The notes beneath the pieces are model-generated. The model searched no databases. It was not told where the DNA came from and saw only the letters and a program-made list of their open reading frames with translations. The translations under genes were made by a program, and so were the position numbers. A DNA stretch of 47,699 nt. It comes from Phycisphaeraceae bacterium. GTDB lineage: Bacteria; Planctomycetota; Phycisphaerae; Phycisphaerales; Phycisphaeraceae. Shown here piece by piece: positions 17,755-26,440 of this stretch; the first letter of the stretch is position 1; each line of letters starts with the position of its first letter. Location: the NCBI GenBank assembly GCA_029260715.1, contig JAJDCS010000035.1, forward strand, positions 1 to 47,699. The letters run 5' to 3'.

Positions 17755-18312
17755 TTAAATCTCAGCGGGGTTCCACTTGACATCCGCCACGCCCTCTAGC
17801 TGGTTGGCCCGCCTGGCCATGACGAACAGCAAGTCGCTTAAGCGATTGATATACACGATCGCCTGTGGGCTGACGGGCTCTTGGCCGGCGAGCGTGACGC
17901 ACCGTCTCTCGGCGCGTCTGCAGACGGACCGCGCCACGTGCAGCCGTGCGGCCAGCTCGCAGCCGCCCGGCAAGATGAATTGTTCCAGCGGCGGAACCTG
18001 CTCGCTGAGCGTGTCGATGTGTTGCTCGGCTTGGGCGATGTGCTTGGGCCCGATGCGTGGGGGCGGGGGTTGGGCGGGGGCGGTGGCCGCGGGTGTGGCC
18101 AGTTCAGCGCCTAAATCGAATAGGTGGTGCTGGATCTCTTGGAGCATGGCGGTGATCGACTCGTGCCGGCACACCACCGCGGCCAGGCCCGCGTGGCTGT
18201 TGAACTCGTCGACCGCGCCGCACGCCTCGATGCGCAACGCGTCTTTTGAGACCCGCCGTTTACCGAGTAGCCCCGTTGAGCCGTCGTCACCGGTTTTCGT
18301 GTACAGTTTCAT
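17755..18312 (-). CDS. PduO-type cob(I)alamin adenosyltransferase
   Basis: The 185-residue enzyme transfers the adenosyl group of ATP to cob(I)alamin to make coenzyme B12. The N-terminal motif MKLYTKTGDDGSTGLLGKRRVSKD carries the ATP-binding loop in two parts. It is followed by RIEACGAVDEFNS and the C-terminal RSVCRRAERR...INRLSDLLFVMAR. An internal Pro/Ala-rich loop near residues 82-95 replaces a shorter loop. The ATG at 18312 gives the standard start. It lies 158 bases upstream of hisF on the same strand, and no other cobalamin genes are in the window. Confidence 0.94.
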   Translation of the reverse strand: MKLYTKTGDDGSTGLLGKRRVSKDALRIEACGAVDEFNSHAGLAAVVCRHESITAMLQEIQHHLFDLGAELATPAATAPAQPPPPRIGPKHIAQAEQHIDTLSEQVPPLEQFILPGGCELAARLHVARSVCRRAERRCVTLAGQEPVSPQAIVYINRLSDLLFVMARRANQLEGVADVKWNPAEI

Positions 18313-18434
18313 GCCGTTACCGCCTATGGATTGTAGCGGCCCGCGACCCGCCCGCACCGGCCGGTTGACGGGCAGCCCAGCGGGGCGAAGAATATCACAC
18401 GGGCGGGTAAAATGACGATACTCAGCTAGACGCC

Positions 18435-18980
18435 ATGGCTATCCAGGAACAGGACATCCTCTTAATTGAACCGGCCCCGCTGAGCGTGGCTGATTCGTTC
18501 TTTCTACCCGAGGTCTTCAAGGGGCTGGGCACCACGCTCAAGCACATGGCCGGCTCCATCGGCCGGGGCAAGCGCAACAAGGTGATGAGCTACCCCGAGG
18601 AGCGCCGCGAAGACCTACCCGTCGAGGAAGGCGGCCTGTACCACGCCAACTTCCGGGGTGTGCACCGGCTCAACCGCGACGAAGACGGGCGCGTCAAGTG
18701 TGTGGCGTGCTTCATGTGCGCCACGGCCTGCCCCGCCAACTGTATCCACATCGTCGGAGAAGAATCGCCGTGGGACGACCGCGAGAAATACCCCGCGCAG
18801 TTCGACCTTGACGAGCTGCGGTGCATCTACTGCGGCATGTGCGAAGAGGCCTGCCCGGTTGACGCGATCGAGCTGACCCACACCTACGACATCGTCGGCC
18901 AAACGCGCCAGGAGATGGTGTTCGACAAAGAGAAGCTGCTGGCTATCTACGACCAGACGATCGACAAGAAGCCGATGTAG
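18435..18980 (+). CDS. nuoI: NADH-quinone oxidoreductase subunit I
   Basis: The 181-residue protein has two 4Fe-4S ferredoxin motifs, at Cys89/92/95/99 (CVACFMCATACP) and Cys130/133/136/140 (CIYCGMCEEACP), in the spacing of complex I subunit I. This subunit carries clusters N6a and N6b in the peripheral arm. The N-terminal GLGTTLKHM and YPEERRE segments are also typical. No other nuo gene is present here; neighbours are an adenosyltransferase and a membrane relic, and both are transcribed in the other direction. It is therefore an isolated nuoI. Confidence 0.93.
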   Translation: MAIQEQDILLIEPAPLSVADSFFLPEVFKGLGTTLKHMAGSIGRGKRNKVMSYPEERREDLPVEEGGLYHANFRGVHRLNRDEDGRVKCVACFMCATACPANCIHIVGEESPWDDREKYPAQFDLDELRCIYCGMCEEACPVDAIELTHTYDIVGQTRQEMVFDKEKLLAIYDQTIDKKPM

Positions 18981-18984
18981 GCGG

Positions 18985-20040
18985 CTATTGTTTGTGGAGT
19001 CGCCGCCACCCCGCATTAAAAAAGAGCGTCATGATCAGCGCGAACCCGGCGGCGGTTTCGGTCTGCACGCTTTCCAATGACACACGCATCGCCCCCGGGC
19101 CCAATAGGAACACCACCGAAAACGCCGCCACCGGTAGCACCGCCGACCAACCGGGGCTCCAAGGGTTGATCGCGCCCAGCGACGCCAGAGGCGGCAGCAA
19201 CAAACCAAACGCCAAACCCCAGTGCCACCCCATCAGAAACGCGACCACGGCGCTCGCCGCGATCCATAACACAATCAGCCGCCCAAACCGAAGCAGCATG
19301 ACGTTGGCTTTGCCCGACAGGTTGGCGATCACGCGGTAAGCCAGCCACCGCCCCAGCACCGCAAGCGCGATCGCCACGCCCGCCGCGTGGAACGCGGGGC
19401 CGTCCCCAGGAACCCCCGACCCCGAAGCACCCAGCCACGTCCGACCCGTCGCGATCAGCGTCACCACGCCCAACGCCGACGGCACAAACGCCGCCACAAC
19501 AATCAGCGAAGTCAGCAAATCGCCCGTGCCCCGCCGGTTGACCAACGACAGCACCCCCTGCCAGAGGATCGGCCACCCCGCGGCGATGCACGCCCACCCA
19601 ACGAGCAATAGCTCGAACAGCCAGGGGTAGAGCATGTCGCGGGCGCCCGTCGCCCCGCCTGCCAGCCAAGGCCCAGCGTAGTGCATCGCTAACGCGGGCA
19701 AGACGAACACCACGGCCGTGGCGAAGCGGGACTTATACTCATAGGCCATCCGTTCATGCAGCGAGGCCAGGTCGTTGTCAGGCTGAAACGTTTTGCCCGC
19801 TCGGTCGCGGATCTCCAGGCCGAACCGGCGCGCGATCGCCGCGGCGCGGTCCACGTCCCCCTCCGTCAACACGCCACCCTCGTCGTTTTCATTTAAAGCG
19901 CCGCCCCCCGGCGCCAACCACGCGCACTGCCCAGCCACGTCCACCACATTATGAAACCCCGCCCCTGCCCACGCCGCCGACAGCGCCTGCCCGGCGAGCG
20001 GGTCTTGCAGGCCGTCTAAGATAATGTGCGTACGACGCAT
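18985..20040 (-). CDS. P1B-type ATPase-like membrane protein without catalytic domains
   Basis: The 351-residue protein resembles the front of heavy-metal P-type ATPases: a degenerate HMA-like N-terminus (about 1-65, no CxxC), then helices with GWACIAAGWPILWQGVLSLVNRRGTGDLLTSLIVVAA and AIALAVLGRWLAYRV, matching helices M1-M4 of CopA-type pumps. It then runs to the C-terminus through more helices, with neither a phosphorylation motif (DKTGT) nor an actuator (TGE) domain. A segment FLLGPGAM sits where the CPC metal site would be, without cysteines. It cannot be an ATP-driven pump. Its tail is four bases from the convergent nuoI stop. Confidence 0.65.
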   Translation of the reverse strand: MRRTHIILDGLQDPLAGQALSAAWAGAGFHNVVDVAGQCAWLAPGGGALNENDEGGVLTEGDVDRAAAIARRFGLEIRDRAGKTFQPDNDLASLHERMAYEYKSRFATAVVFVLPALAMHYAGPWLAGGATGARDMLYPWLFELLLVGWACIAAGWPILWQGVLSLVNRRGTGDLLTSLIVVAAFVPSALGVVTLIATGRTWLGASGSGVPGDGPAFHAAGVAIALAVLGRWLAYRVIANLSGKANVMLLRFGRLIVLWIAASAVVAFLMGWHWGLAFGLLLPPLASLGAINPWSPGWSAVLPVAAFSVVFLLGPGAMRVSLESVQTETAAGFALIMTLFFNAGWRRLHKQ

Positions 20041-20330
20041 GCGGCTCCAAGCGTTTAAACGATCGTGGATCGGATCACGAGTGTAGAATATTCACGCCGA
20101 GGGGTCGCCGACCAACCGGACCCTCTATTGGGCGCTCGCCTAAAACTCCTAATCACGATCAGCCGATCGCAAGACGATTTCCTCAATAAGATCACAACAA
20201 ATTCATACTCTCGCCGGCTGTAGTGGATATGATCGAGTGATTAAACCGCCGTCGTTGGTTTGTTGGGGTGTGAGGCATTCGATCTTTTCGTTTCTTCCGG
20301 GTGTTAGATTAAATCATATTGGAGGCTGCC
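20041..20330. other. divergent promoter region before the aminotransferase
   Basis: No gene is seen. The stretch is relatively AT-rich and includes TAGTGGATATGATCGAGTGA (20221-20240). A near-copy of this 20-mer with one difference occurs at 31601-31620. The aminotransferase ribosome site GGAGG is at 20321-20325. Confidence 0.5.
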
Positions 20331-21608
20331 ATGGGTATGGCTACGACGACACGCGCGATCAAGCCACAAGCTGTTATTGACCTGCACGACCGGTGCATGT
20401 CGCTGAACTACCCGCGTTACCCGGTGGTAATGGAGCGGGGTCAGGGCAGCCGGCTGTACGACTCGAACGGTAAGGAATACTTGGACCTATTCGCCGGTTT
20501 CGGCGCGGGGCTGCTGGGGCACTGCCACCCGGACTTGGTCAATGCGGTGACGGATCAAGCCAAAAAGCTCTGGCACGCGGGCAACCTGCTGCACACGGAC
20601 CCTCAAACGCGGCTGGCCGAAGCAATCTCACGCCACGGGTTCGGCGGGCGGTCGTTCTTCTGCCACAGCGGCGCCGACGCGAACGAGGCAGCCTTCAAGC
20701 TGGCACGGCTGTACGGACAGACGCTGCCCGGACCCGCCGGGCCGCGGTACAAGATCATCAGCACCACCGGCAGCTTCCACGGCCGATCGTTCGGCACCAT
20801 GGTCGCCACGGGGCAGACGACCGTGCGCAAGGGGTTTGAGCCGCTGCTGACGGGGTTTGAGCAGGTGCCTTACAACGACCTGGATGCGATGGCCGAAGCG
20901 ATCGACGACGAGACAGTGGCTGTGATTGTCGAGCCGATCCAGGGCGAGGGGGGCGTGAACATACCCAGCGCCGGGTACCTACCGGGCCTGCGAACCCTCT
21001 GCGACGAGCACGACATGCTGCTGATCTGCGACGAGGTCTGGACCGGGTGCGGACGCACGGGCAAGTATTTCGCGTATCAACACTGGGCAATCGAGCCGGA
21101 CATCATGACGCTGGCAAAGGGCGTGGGCGGCGGGCTGCCCGTAGGGGTGATGTGTGCCAGCCCGCGCGTGGCTGAGCTTTACGACTGCCGGAAGCAGGGT
21201 GTCGTGAAACACGCCACCACACTAGGCGGCAACTGCCTCTCAATGGCCGCGGCGGCAAAACTATTCGACGTCCTCGAACGCGACGACCTAGTGGCCCATG
21301 CCCTGGAGATGGGCGCACGGGCGGTGGAGCGGCTGCGGGAGTCCGCCCGGCAGACACCGGCAATTAAGCGGGTGCGCGGGGTCGGGCTGTTCATCGGCAT
21401 TGAGCTAGCCCCGGGCACGGAGGGCTCGACCTTGGAACCCGCGTGGTTTGAGAACGCCAAGGAAGTGGTGGACCGCTGCATGGAGCGGGGCGTGTTGATC
21501 AACAGCACACAGGGCGATGTGCTGCGCTTAGCACCGCCCCTGACGATCAGCCAAGACGACCTGGATCAAGGGATTGACGTGATCGAGCAGGTCATCACCG
21601 GTCAGTAA
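20331..21608 (+). CDS. class III PLP aminotransferase, acetylornithine/4-aminobutyrate type
   Basis: The 425-residue PLP enzyme has the class III features: GLLGHCHPDLVNAV, SGADANEAAFKLAR, the ICDEVWTGCGRTGKYFA aspartate region, and the lysine in TLAKGVGGGLPVG (about residue 263). The closest pattern is ArgD (acetylornithine or succinyldiaminopimelate aminotransferase), but related omega-aminotransferases look alike, so the substrate is not fixed. The ATG at 20331 follows GGAGG by five bases; a TTG at 20319 would place the ribosome site inside the gene. A lipoprotein gene begins eight bases after its stop. No arg genes are nearby. Confidence 0.9.
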   Translation: MGMATTTRAIKPQAVIDLHDRCMSLNYPRYPVVMERGQGSRLYDSNGKEYLDLFAGFGAGLLGHCHPDLVNAVTDQAKKLWHAGNLLHTDPQTRLAEAISRHGFGGRSFFCHSGADANEAAFKLARLYGQTLPGPAGPRYKIISTTGSFHGRSFGTMVATGQTTVRKGFEPLLTGFEQVPYNDLDAMAEAIDDETVAVIVEPIQGEGGVNIPSAGYLPGLRTLCDEHDMLLICDEVWTGCGRTGKYFAYQHWAIEPDIMTLAKGVGGGLPVGVMCASPRVAELYDCRKQGVVKHATTLGGNCLSMAAAAKLFDVLERDDLVAHALEMGARAVERLRESARQTPAIKRVRGVGLFIGIELAPGTEGSTLEPAWFENAKEVVDRCMERGVLINSTQGDVLRLAPPLTISQDDLDQGIDVIEQVITGQ

Positions 21609-21616
21609 GGCGGGCT

Positions 21617-22597
21617 GTGCGGATGATCCAACCGAAGCGTGTGTGGGCGGGGACGCTAGCGGTCTGCACGGTGGTGGTGGTGTCGTGCAGCGGTCCGGGC
21701 GGCGAAGGCGACACCAAGCAGCTGCCGAGTATTAAAGACATCCGATCTCGCCTCGAATCTGACCGCGAGCTAAACCCCGACCAACCCGGCGTGTTCGCGG
21801 TCTTGCGGGTTGTTGAAGTCAGCCTGCCGTTGGAGGCGCCCACTGAGCGGGCGTGGGACCAAACAACACCGGTGGGTCTCAACCCGTCGGCGGTCCAGGC
21901 GTGGAACGCCAACGGCATGCGCCTGGGCGTGCTCAAAGCAGACGGCTGGGCCGCATTTTCACAAGCCCTGCAAGACGCCACCGGCCGGCGACAGACGCGA
22001 ATTAAAGTTTCACAGCAGCGCGTTCGCCTGCTGGCTTCGCCCGTGTACGCGGGTGTGGCCGAGTTCGAAGTCGTGGGTGCGGATGGCGCTGCCCAAACAC
22101 ACCGCTTTGCCAAAGGCCGTTGCCAGTTGCTGGGGCGGGTCGTTGAACAGCCGGACGGCGGCGCGACGCTGGAGCTGGTGCCCCATTACTTTCAGTCTCG
22201 CGTGTCGCTGGAGGTGCGACCGCCACAAGAAAGAGCGATGGACGGCGTTCTGTTCGACGCCATGAGTGTGGGGGTGACCCTGCCTACGCAGGGGGTGCTC
22301 GTCATGGGCTTGGACCCACGGACAGCCTGGGCCGAAGTGTGGCAACCGGCCGAACAAATCAACACGCCCGCGGAGGACAGCCCCCCCGCGACGACGCCCG
22401 AAACACCGCCCAACGAAGAAGAACAACCTCAAAAATCGCCCGAACCGCGGCGCGTGTTGCGGGACAACCTGGGGGCCAGGCTGTTAACCGTCTCGCGATT
22501 GGGAAAGCCGACGCAGACCGTTGTGGCCATCACCGCGGATTGGCCCGACGCGGGGCGCGGTGTTGATGCGCGCGGCGACGGAGGAAATCAGCGGTGA
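21617..22597 (+). CDS. hypothetical lipoprotein
   Basis: The 326-residue protein has a basic N-terminus, a short hydrophobic stretch and a lipobox VVVSC at about residues 20-24, so it is probably lipid-anchored outside the inner membrane. The rest is unrecognised, with a Pro/Glu/Thr-rich low-complexity stretch at about 247-280. It begins at a GTG (AAGG upstream) or the ATG six bases later, only eight bases after the aminotransferase stop, so the two are co-transcribed. It resembles planctomycete lipoproteins of unknown function only in general layout. Confidence 0.7.
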   Translation: MRMIQPKRVWAGTLAVCTVVVVSCSGPGGEGDTKQLPSIKDIRSRLESDRELNPDQPGVFAVLRVVEVSLPLEAPTERAWDQTTPVGLNPSAVQAWNANGMRLGVLKADGWAAFSQALQDATGRRQTRIKVSQQRVRLLASPVYAGVAEFEVVGADGAAQTHRFAKGRCQLLGRVVEQPDGGATLELVPHYFQSRVSLEVRPPQERAMDGVLFDAMSVGVTLPTQGVLVMGLDPRTAWAEVWQPAEQINTPAEDSPPATTPETPPNEEEQPQKSPEPRRVLRDNLGARLLTVSRLGKPTQTVVAITADWPDAGRGVDARGDGGNQR

Positions 22598-22622
22598 CGC
22601 GCCGCCCCCGCGTGTGCAGCCG

Positions 22623-23828
22623 TTACTGAGCAGCGGGCGGCGGGGTGTTGCCGGGCGGCTGTTGATCGCCACGGTCTCTGTTCCGCCGCCGCCTGCGCCG
22701 CCGCCGCTTTTTATCCGGGTTGGCTTGGTCGGGTGCCCCGTCTTTGGCTTGGGCGGTCGGAGGCTGGTCGGGGCTTGAGGGTTTGTCAGGCTTGCCCGGC
22801 GATCTTCTCGCGGGCGGTGCGGAGCGACGCCACTTCGATTGCGCGTTCTGCGCGGCCAGGGCTTGGGCTTCGCGGATCTGGGCGTCTTCTTCCTTGCTTA
22901 AAATTTGGATGTTCTCGACGGGGTAGGCGGCGTTGGTGTCGTTGCTGTCGAGGCGGACCAGCACGAGCTGCGTGAGGATCTGCGAGTCGAGCACGGTGCC
23001 TGGGCCGTCGTCGGTCTTGACGCGTGATTTCCTGTGCGGCAGTTTCTTTCGCAGCGACTCGTAGGTTTCGTCTTCGTACCGCAAACAGCACATCAGCCGC
23101 CCGCACCGCCCGGATATCTTGCTAGGGTCGAGCGTGGCTTTCTGGACTTTGGCTGACCGCATGGAGATCGGCTTGAGCACCTTCAGAAACTGCTTGCAGC
23201 AGCAGTGCTGCCCGCATTTTTCATAGTCGGCGACCAGCCTCGCCTCGTCGCGCGCGTTCACCTGGTGCATCTCGATGCGAGTCTGGTACTCCGACGCCAG
23301 CCGACGCACCAGCTCGCGAAAATCAACCCACTGCTCAGCCGTGTAGTGGAAGATGATTCGCTCGCCGCCCAGGAGTGGCTCCACGTCGACCAGGCGCATG
23401 GCCAGGTCCATCTCCTTCATCATGCCCTTGGTGAAGCGGATCATCTCCTGCTTGCGCGCGTCGATCCTGGCTTGCTCGTTGATATCTTCAGTCACGGCGA
23501 TCCGCAGAACCTTGCCCTGCGTGGTAAACGGGTAGTCCCTGCCGCCCGAAGAGTCGATGTAGGAGAGCATCTGCTTCCGCGTCACGCTCGACCCGCAGCC
23601 GGCGTTCGGGCACGTGGTGGTGAGCATCTCAGCCAGCTCGATACCCCGGTTGGTGCGGATCACCAGCTTCGTACCGCAGCCCGGCTTCGAGCCGCCGTTG
23701 TAGGGCAGCTCGGCGATCTGCTTCATGTACCCGTAGCTGCAGACGATCGTCTTGGGCGGCAGGGGTATTTGCTTGGGCTGCTTGGCTTCCTCTTCCATCA
23801 CCGGCAGTGGTGTGATTGATCCAGGCAT
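22623..23828 (-). CDS. PSP1 domain protein, RicT-like
   Basis: The 401-residue form starting at ATG 23828 carries a PSP1 domain (about residues 40-290) with the cysteine clusters CGQHCCCKQF and GRCGRLMCCLRYE. These cysteines bind iron-sulfur clusters in Bacillus RicT (YaaT), which helps RNase Y maturation. The EKCGQHCCC...SGRCGRLMCC spacing is conserved. The C-terminal about 110 residues are a Pro/Lys/Arg-rich low-complexity tail, with a run of basic residues that may bind RNA. A GGAG lies about nine bases upstream. It follows metF on the same strand with a 336-base gap. Confidence 0.9.
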   Translation of the reverse strand: MPGSITPLPVMEEEAKQPKQIPLPPKTIVCSYGYMKQIAELPYNGGSKPGCGTKLVIRTNRGIELAEMLTTTCPNAGCGSSVTRKQMLSYIDSSGGRDYPFTTQGKVLRIAVTEDINEQARIDARKQEMIRFTKGMMKEMDLAMRLVDVEPLLGGERIIFHYTAEQWVDFRELVRRLASEYQTRIEMHQVNARDEARLVADYEKCGQHCCCKQFLKVLKPISMRSAKVQKATLDPSKISGRCGRLMCCLRYEDETYESLRKKLPHRKSRVKTDDGPGTVLDSQILTQLVLVRLDSNDTNAAYPVENIQILSKEEDAQIREAQALAAQNAQSKWRRSAPPARRSPGKPDKPSSPDQPPTAQAKDGAPDQANPDKKRRRRRRRRNRDRGDQQPPGNTPPPAAQ

Positions 23829-24164
23829 GAAGTGAGGCTCCGTGTCGTGTGCGCGAAGGCGGGCCGGTGGTGGGGCGTGAAAGAGTTTGTAGGCCTTCAC
23901 CGCGCGGGGAAGCGAAAAACCGCTCCCCGGTCCGCCTAAGGCGGGCGGCTCGTGTGGGCCTGTTTCTTATCACGCACACCGTTACGGCGTCCGCCGTGGT
24001 GCGTTGGTTGTCACCGGGCATCACTGGTTTTTACATCCCGCCAGCCGCCCGATTTGCCGGCGAGGTCCAGACACGGAGTTAGAAGTAGCACATTGATTAT
24101 ACACTCGATCCCGCGGAGCAACGGGCGTCGGCCACAAAGTGGCGTCTGAACCGCGTCACGGCCC
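23829..24164. other. intergenic region between metF and the PSP1 gene
   Basis: No gene is supported. A GC inverted repeat CCGCCTAAGGCGG (about 23931-23943) is the only clear structure. Confidence 0.45.
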
Positions 24165-25061
24165 TTACCCCAGGCCCAAGCTCGCGTAGATCTGCCGCGT
24201 CGCGCCGGAGCGATTGAGCGTATAAAAATGGATGCCCCGCACGCTGTTGGCCAGCAACCCCCTGCACTGCTCAGTGGCCCAATCGATGCCCACCCGCTCG
24301 ACGGCTTGGGGGTTGTCTTGGCACTCGTGAACCGCTTGCAGCAACGCCGCGGGGTAGCGCGCCCCGCCTGCCAACTCGGCCATACGCTTCATCCCCGGCA
24401 GCGATGTCACCGGCATAATCCCCGCGATGATCGGCACGTTGATCCCCGCCAGCTCGCACCGGTCGCGGAAGTCAAAAAAATCACGGTTGTCGAAAAACAA
24501 CTGCGTACAAATATAGTCCGCCCCCGCGTCTACTTTTGCTTTGAGGTAATCCATTTCGAGCAATCGGTTGGGCGTGGCGGGGTGCCCCTCGGGGAAGCCG
24601 GCGACGCCCACGCCGAACCCGCGGTTGTCCTTGTGCAGACCGGTGTGGTTGAACCGCTGGATGAAGGCGACCAGGTCGCTGGCGTGCTGGAAGGCGTCTT
24701 TGTCGCGTTCGTAGCCGGTCAGGTCGCGTGGCGGGTCGCCGCCCAGGGCGAGAATGTTCGACACCCCCTCTTGGGCGTAGCGGTCGAGGATTTCTTGGAT
24801 GTCTTTCTCGCTGTGGCAGACGCAGGTCAGGTGCGGGATGGGGTCTAAGCTGGTGGCCTGCTTGATCCGCACGACCAAATCATGGGTGCGTTGCCGGGTC
24901 GAGCCGCCCGCTCCGTATGTCACCGAGACGAACGCGGGGCCCAGGGGCTCGAGCTCCCGGATCGTGGCGTAGAGGTTTTGGGCCGCCTCATCGGTCTTCG
25001 GCGGGAAGAACTCGAACGAGAACGTGGTTGAGTATTTATCGAAGATATCTCGGATATGCAT
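24165..25061 (-). CDS. metF: methylenetetrahydrofolate reductase
   Basis: The 298-residue flavoprotein barrel reduces 5,10-methylene-THF to 5-methyl-THF for methionine synthesis. Diagnostic segments are FSFEFFPPKTDEA, VTYGAGGSTRQRT, HLTCVCHS, NILALGGDPPRD, DYICTQLFFDN and PIIAGIMPVTS. The ATG at 25061 follows a weak AGG; a TTG two codons upstream is less likely. It is transcribed away from the glycosyltransferase, and the 125-base divergent gap contains an exceptional C7G9 tract. No metH or folate genes are in the window. Confidence 0.97.
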   Translation of the reverse strand: MHIRDIFDKYSTTFSFEFFPPKTDEAAQNLYATIRELEPLGPAFVSVTYGAGGSTRQRTHDLVVRIKQATSLDPIPHLTCVCHSEKDIQEILDRYAQEGVSNILALGGDPPRDLTGYERDKDAFQHASDLVAFIQRFNHTGLHKDNRGFGVGVAGFPEGHPATPNRLLEMDYLKAKVDAGADYICTQLFFDNRDFFDFRDRCELAGINVPIIAGIMPVTSLPGMKRMAELAGGARYPAALLQAVHECQDNPQAVERVGIDWATEQCRGLLANSVRGIHFYTLNRSGATRQIYASLGLG

Positions 25062-25164
25062 AGACAAGCCTAAATTAACAGTAACAGCGATCGAAAAAAA
25101 CCATCATGACACTTATCGGATCATACCGGGATATTTCCATACCCCCTCGCGTCCGCGATACCGG

Positions 25165-25180
25165 CCCCCCCGGGGGGGGG
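25165..25180. repeat. C7G9 homopolymer palindrome
   Basis: Seven C are followed directly by nine G, giving a 14-bp perfect palindrome in the short divergent gap between metF and a glycosyltransferase. It may be prone to slippage. Confidence 0.8.
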
Positions 25181-25196
25181 TTGTAAACTGCCCGTG

Positions 25197-25964
25197 ATGG
25201 CTGAGCCTTCCCCGATGACTGTAGACCTGGTCATTCCAGCTCGCAACGAAGAGGATAACATCCCCGCGCTGCTGGGGGCGTTGCCGTGGGACTTTGTGCG
25301 CTACGTGGTGGTGGCGGACAACGGTTCGACGGACCGGACAGCGGAGCTGGCCCGGGACGGAGGGGCGGTGGTGGTCCACGAAGCCCAGCGTGGGTACGGG
25401 GCGGCGTGCCTGGCGTGCCTGGCGTGGCTAGACGGGCGGGAGACGCCCCCGGACGTGGTGGCGTTTATCGACGCGGACCTGGCGGACGACCCGGCGTGCC
25501 TGGCGGGGCTGTGCGGCCCGATCCTCGACGGCCGGGCGGACTTGGTGATCGGCTCGCGTGTGCGTTTGGCTCAGAAGGGGGCGCTGACGCCGCCACAGCG
25601 CATAGGCAGCCTGATTGCGTCTGGGTTGATCCGGCTAATCACTGGCAGGCGGTTTACGGACCTGGGACCGATGCGGGCGATCCGCTGGTCGAGCTTGCAA
25701 TCGCTGAAAATGGCTGACCGGACGTGGGGTTGGACGGTTGAGATGCAGTTCAAAGCCGCGGCCCACGGGCTACGGACCGCGGAACTAGACGTGCCCTACC
25801 GCCCACGACGCGCGGGGGTTAGCAAAATATCGGGGTCGGTCATCGGCTCGCTGCGCGCGGGGTGGAAAATTATTGTCACGCTTGCGGTGCTGGCGTGGCG
25901 CAGCCGGGGGGTTCGCGGCAGGCAAACCCGGCGTGCGGCGCATCGACCGTCTTCATCCATCTGA
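25197..25964 (+). CDS. family 2 glycosyltransferase
   Basis: The 255-residue enzyme has the GT-A fold of dolichol/polyprenyl-phosphate sugar transferases: the N-terminal VDLVIPARNEEDNIP, ADNGSTDRT, RGYGAAC, the metal-binding DADLADDP, and the GSR...GSLIASGLIRLITGR segment. It has no C-terminal membrane helices beyond one short stretch (about 222-236). It probably transfers a sugar from a nucleotide to a lipid or protein acceptor. The ATG at 25197 follows a GTG at 25194. No other glycan genes are adjacent. Confidence 0.88.
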   Translation: MAEPSPMTVDLVIPARNEEDNIPALLGALPWDFVRYVVVADNGSTDRTAELARDGGAVVVHEAQRGYGAACLACLAWLDGRETPPDVVAFIDADLADDPACLAGLCGPILDGRADLVIGSRVRLAQKGALTPPQRIGSLIASGLIRLITGRRFTDLGPMRAIRWSSLQSLKMADRTWGWTVEMQFKAAAHGLRTAELDVPYRPRRAGVSKISGSVIGSLRAGWKIIVTLAVLAWRSRGVRGRQTRRAAHRPSSSI

Positions 25965-26008
25965 TAGCGGAAAATAACACCGACGCCCGTTGGTGAGACA
26001 GGCGTGGG

Positions 26009-26440
26009 TCATTCAGGCTCGAGCATTGAGACGTCTTGACGCCCGGCGAAGCCCGCGTCTGTCTCGTGCCAGGCGTGGACACACTGCTCCCCGTGGTGCC
26101 AGCACAGGCAGATCTCCCGGCCCTGGTGGACGGCGGGGAAGTCGATCAGCCCTTTTTCCCAGTCCTTGAGCTCGACACCGACTTGGTGCAGCTCATCGAG
26201 CAGGTCGTTGAGCTTGTCGGTGAGACGTTCGTAACCGGTGAACAACTGGTCGCGGTCTTTCTCGTCTTGGCAGCGGTCGATCTCGTGCCCCATCTCTTTG
26301 CGTTCGGCGTGGCCCTCGATGACCTCACGCACGATCTTTGAGACGTACGGCAAGGCCCGGTTGGCCTCGGAGACGCTGAAGTATTTCTTCCCCTTCTTCG
26401 GGGCGCCGGAGACCGTCAGGGATGCGTTTTCAGTGTTCAT
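26009..26440 (-). CDS. DUF2203 family protein
   Basis: The 143-residue form starting at ATG 26440 has the DUF2203 signature: YFSVSEANRALPYVSKIVREV at the start, a charged helical middle, and GVELKDWEKGLIDFPAVHQGREICLCWHHGE...AWHETDAGFAGRQ near the end. Function is unknown; the family is common in planctomycetes and other deep-branching bacteria. It is convergent with the glycosyltransferase upstream and is followed by the 393-base gap before the RND operon. Confidence 0.92.
   Translation of the reverse strand: MNTENASLTVSGAPKKGKKYFSVSEANRALPYVSKIVREVIEGHAERKEMGHEIDRCQDEKDRDQLFTGYERLTDKLNDLLDELHQVGVELKDWEKGLIDFPAVHQGREICLCWHHGEQCVHAWHETDAGFAGRQDVSMLEPE

Noticed and set aside
24130-25200. SAM or SAH riboswitch upstream of metF
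   Set aside because: The leader between 25062 and 25196 shows no recognisable riboswitch core; it has only the C7G9 tract and a weak ribosome site.
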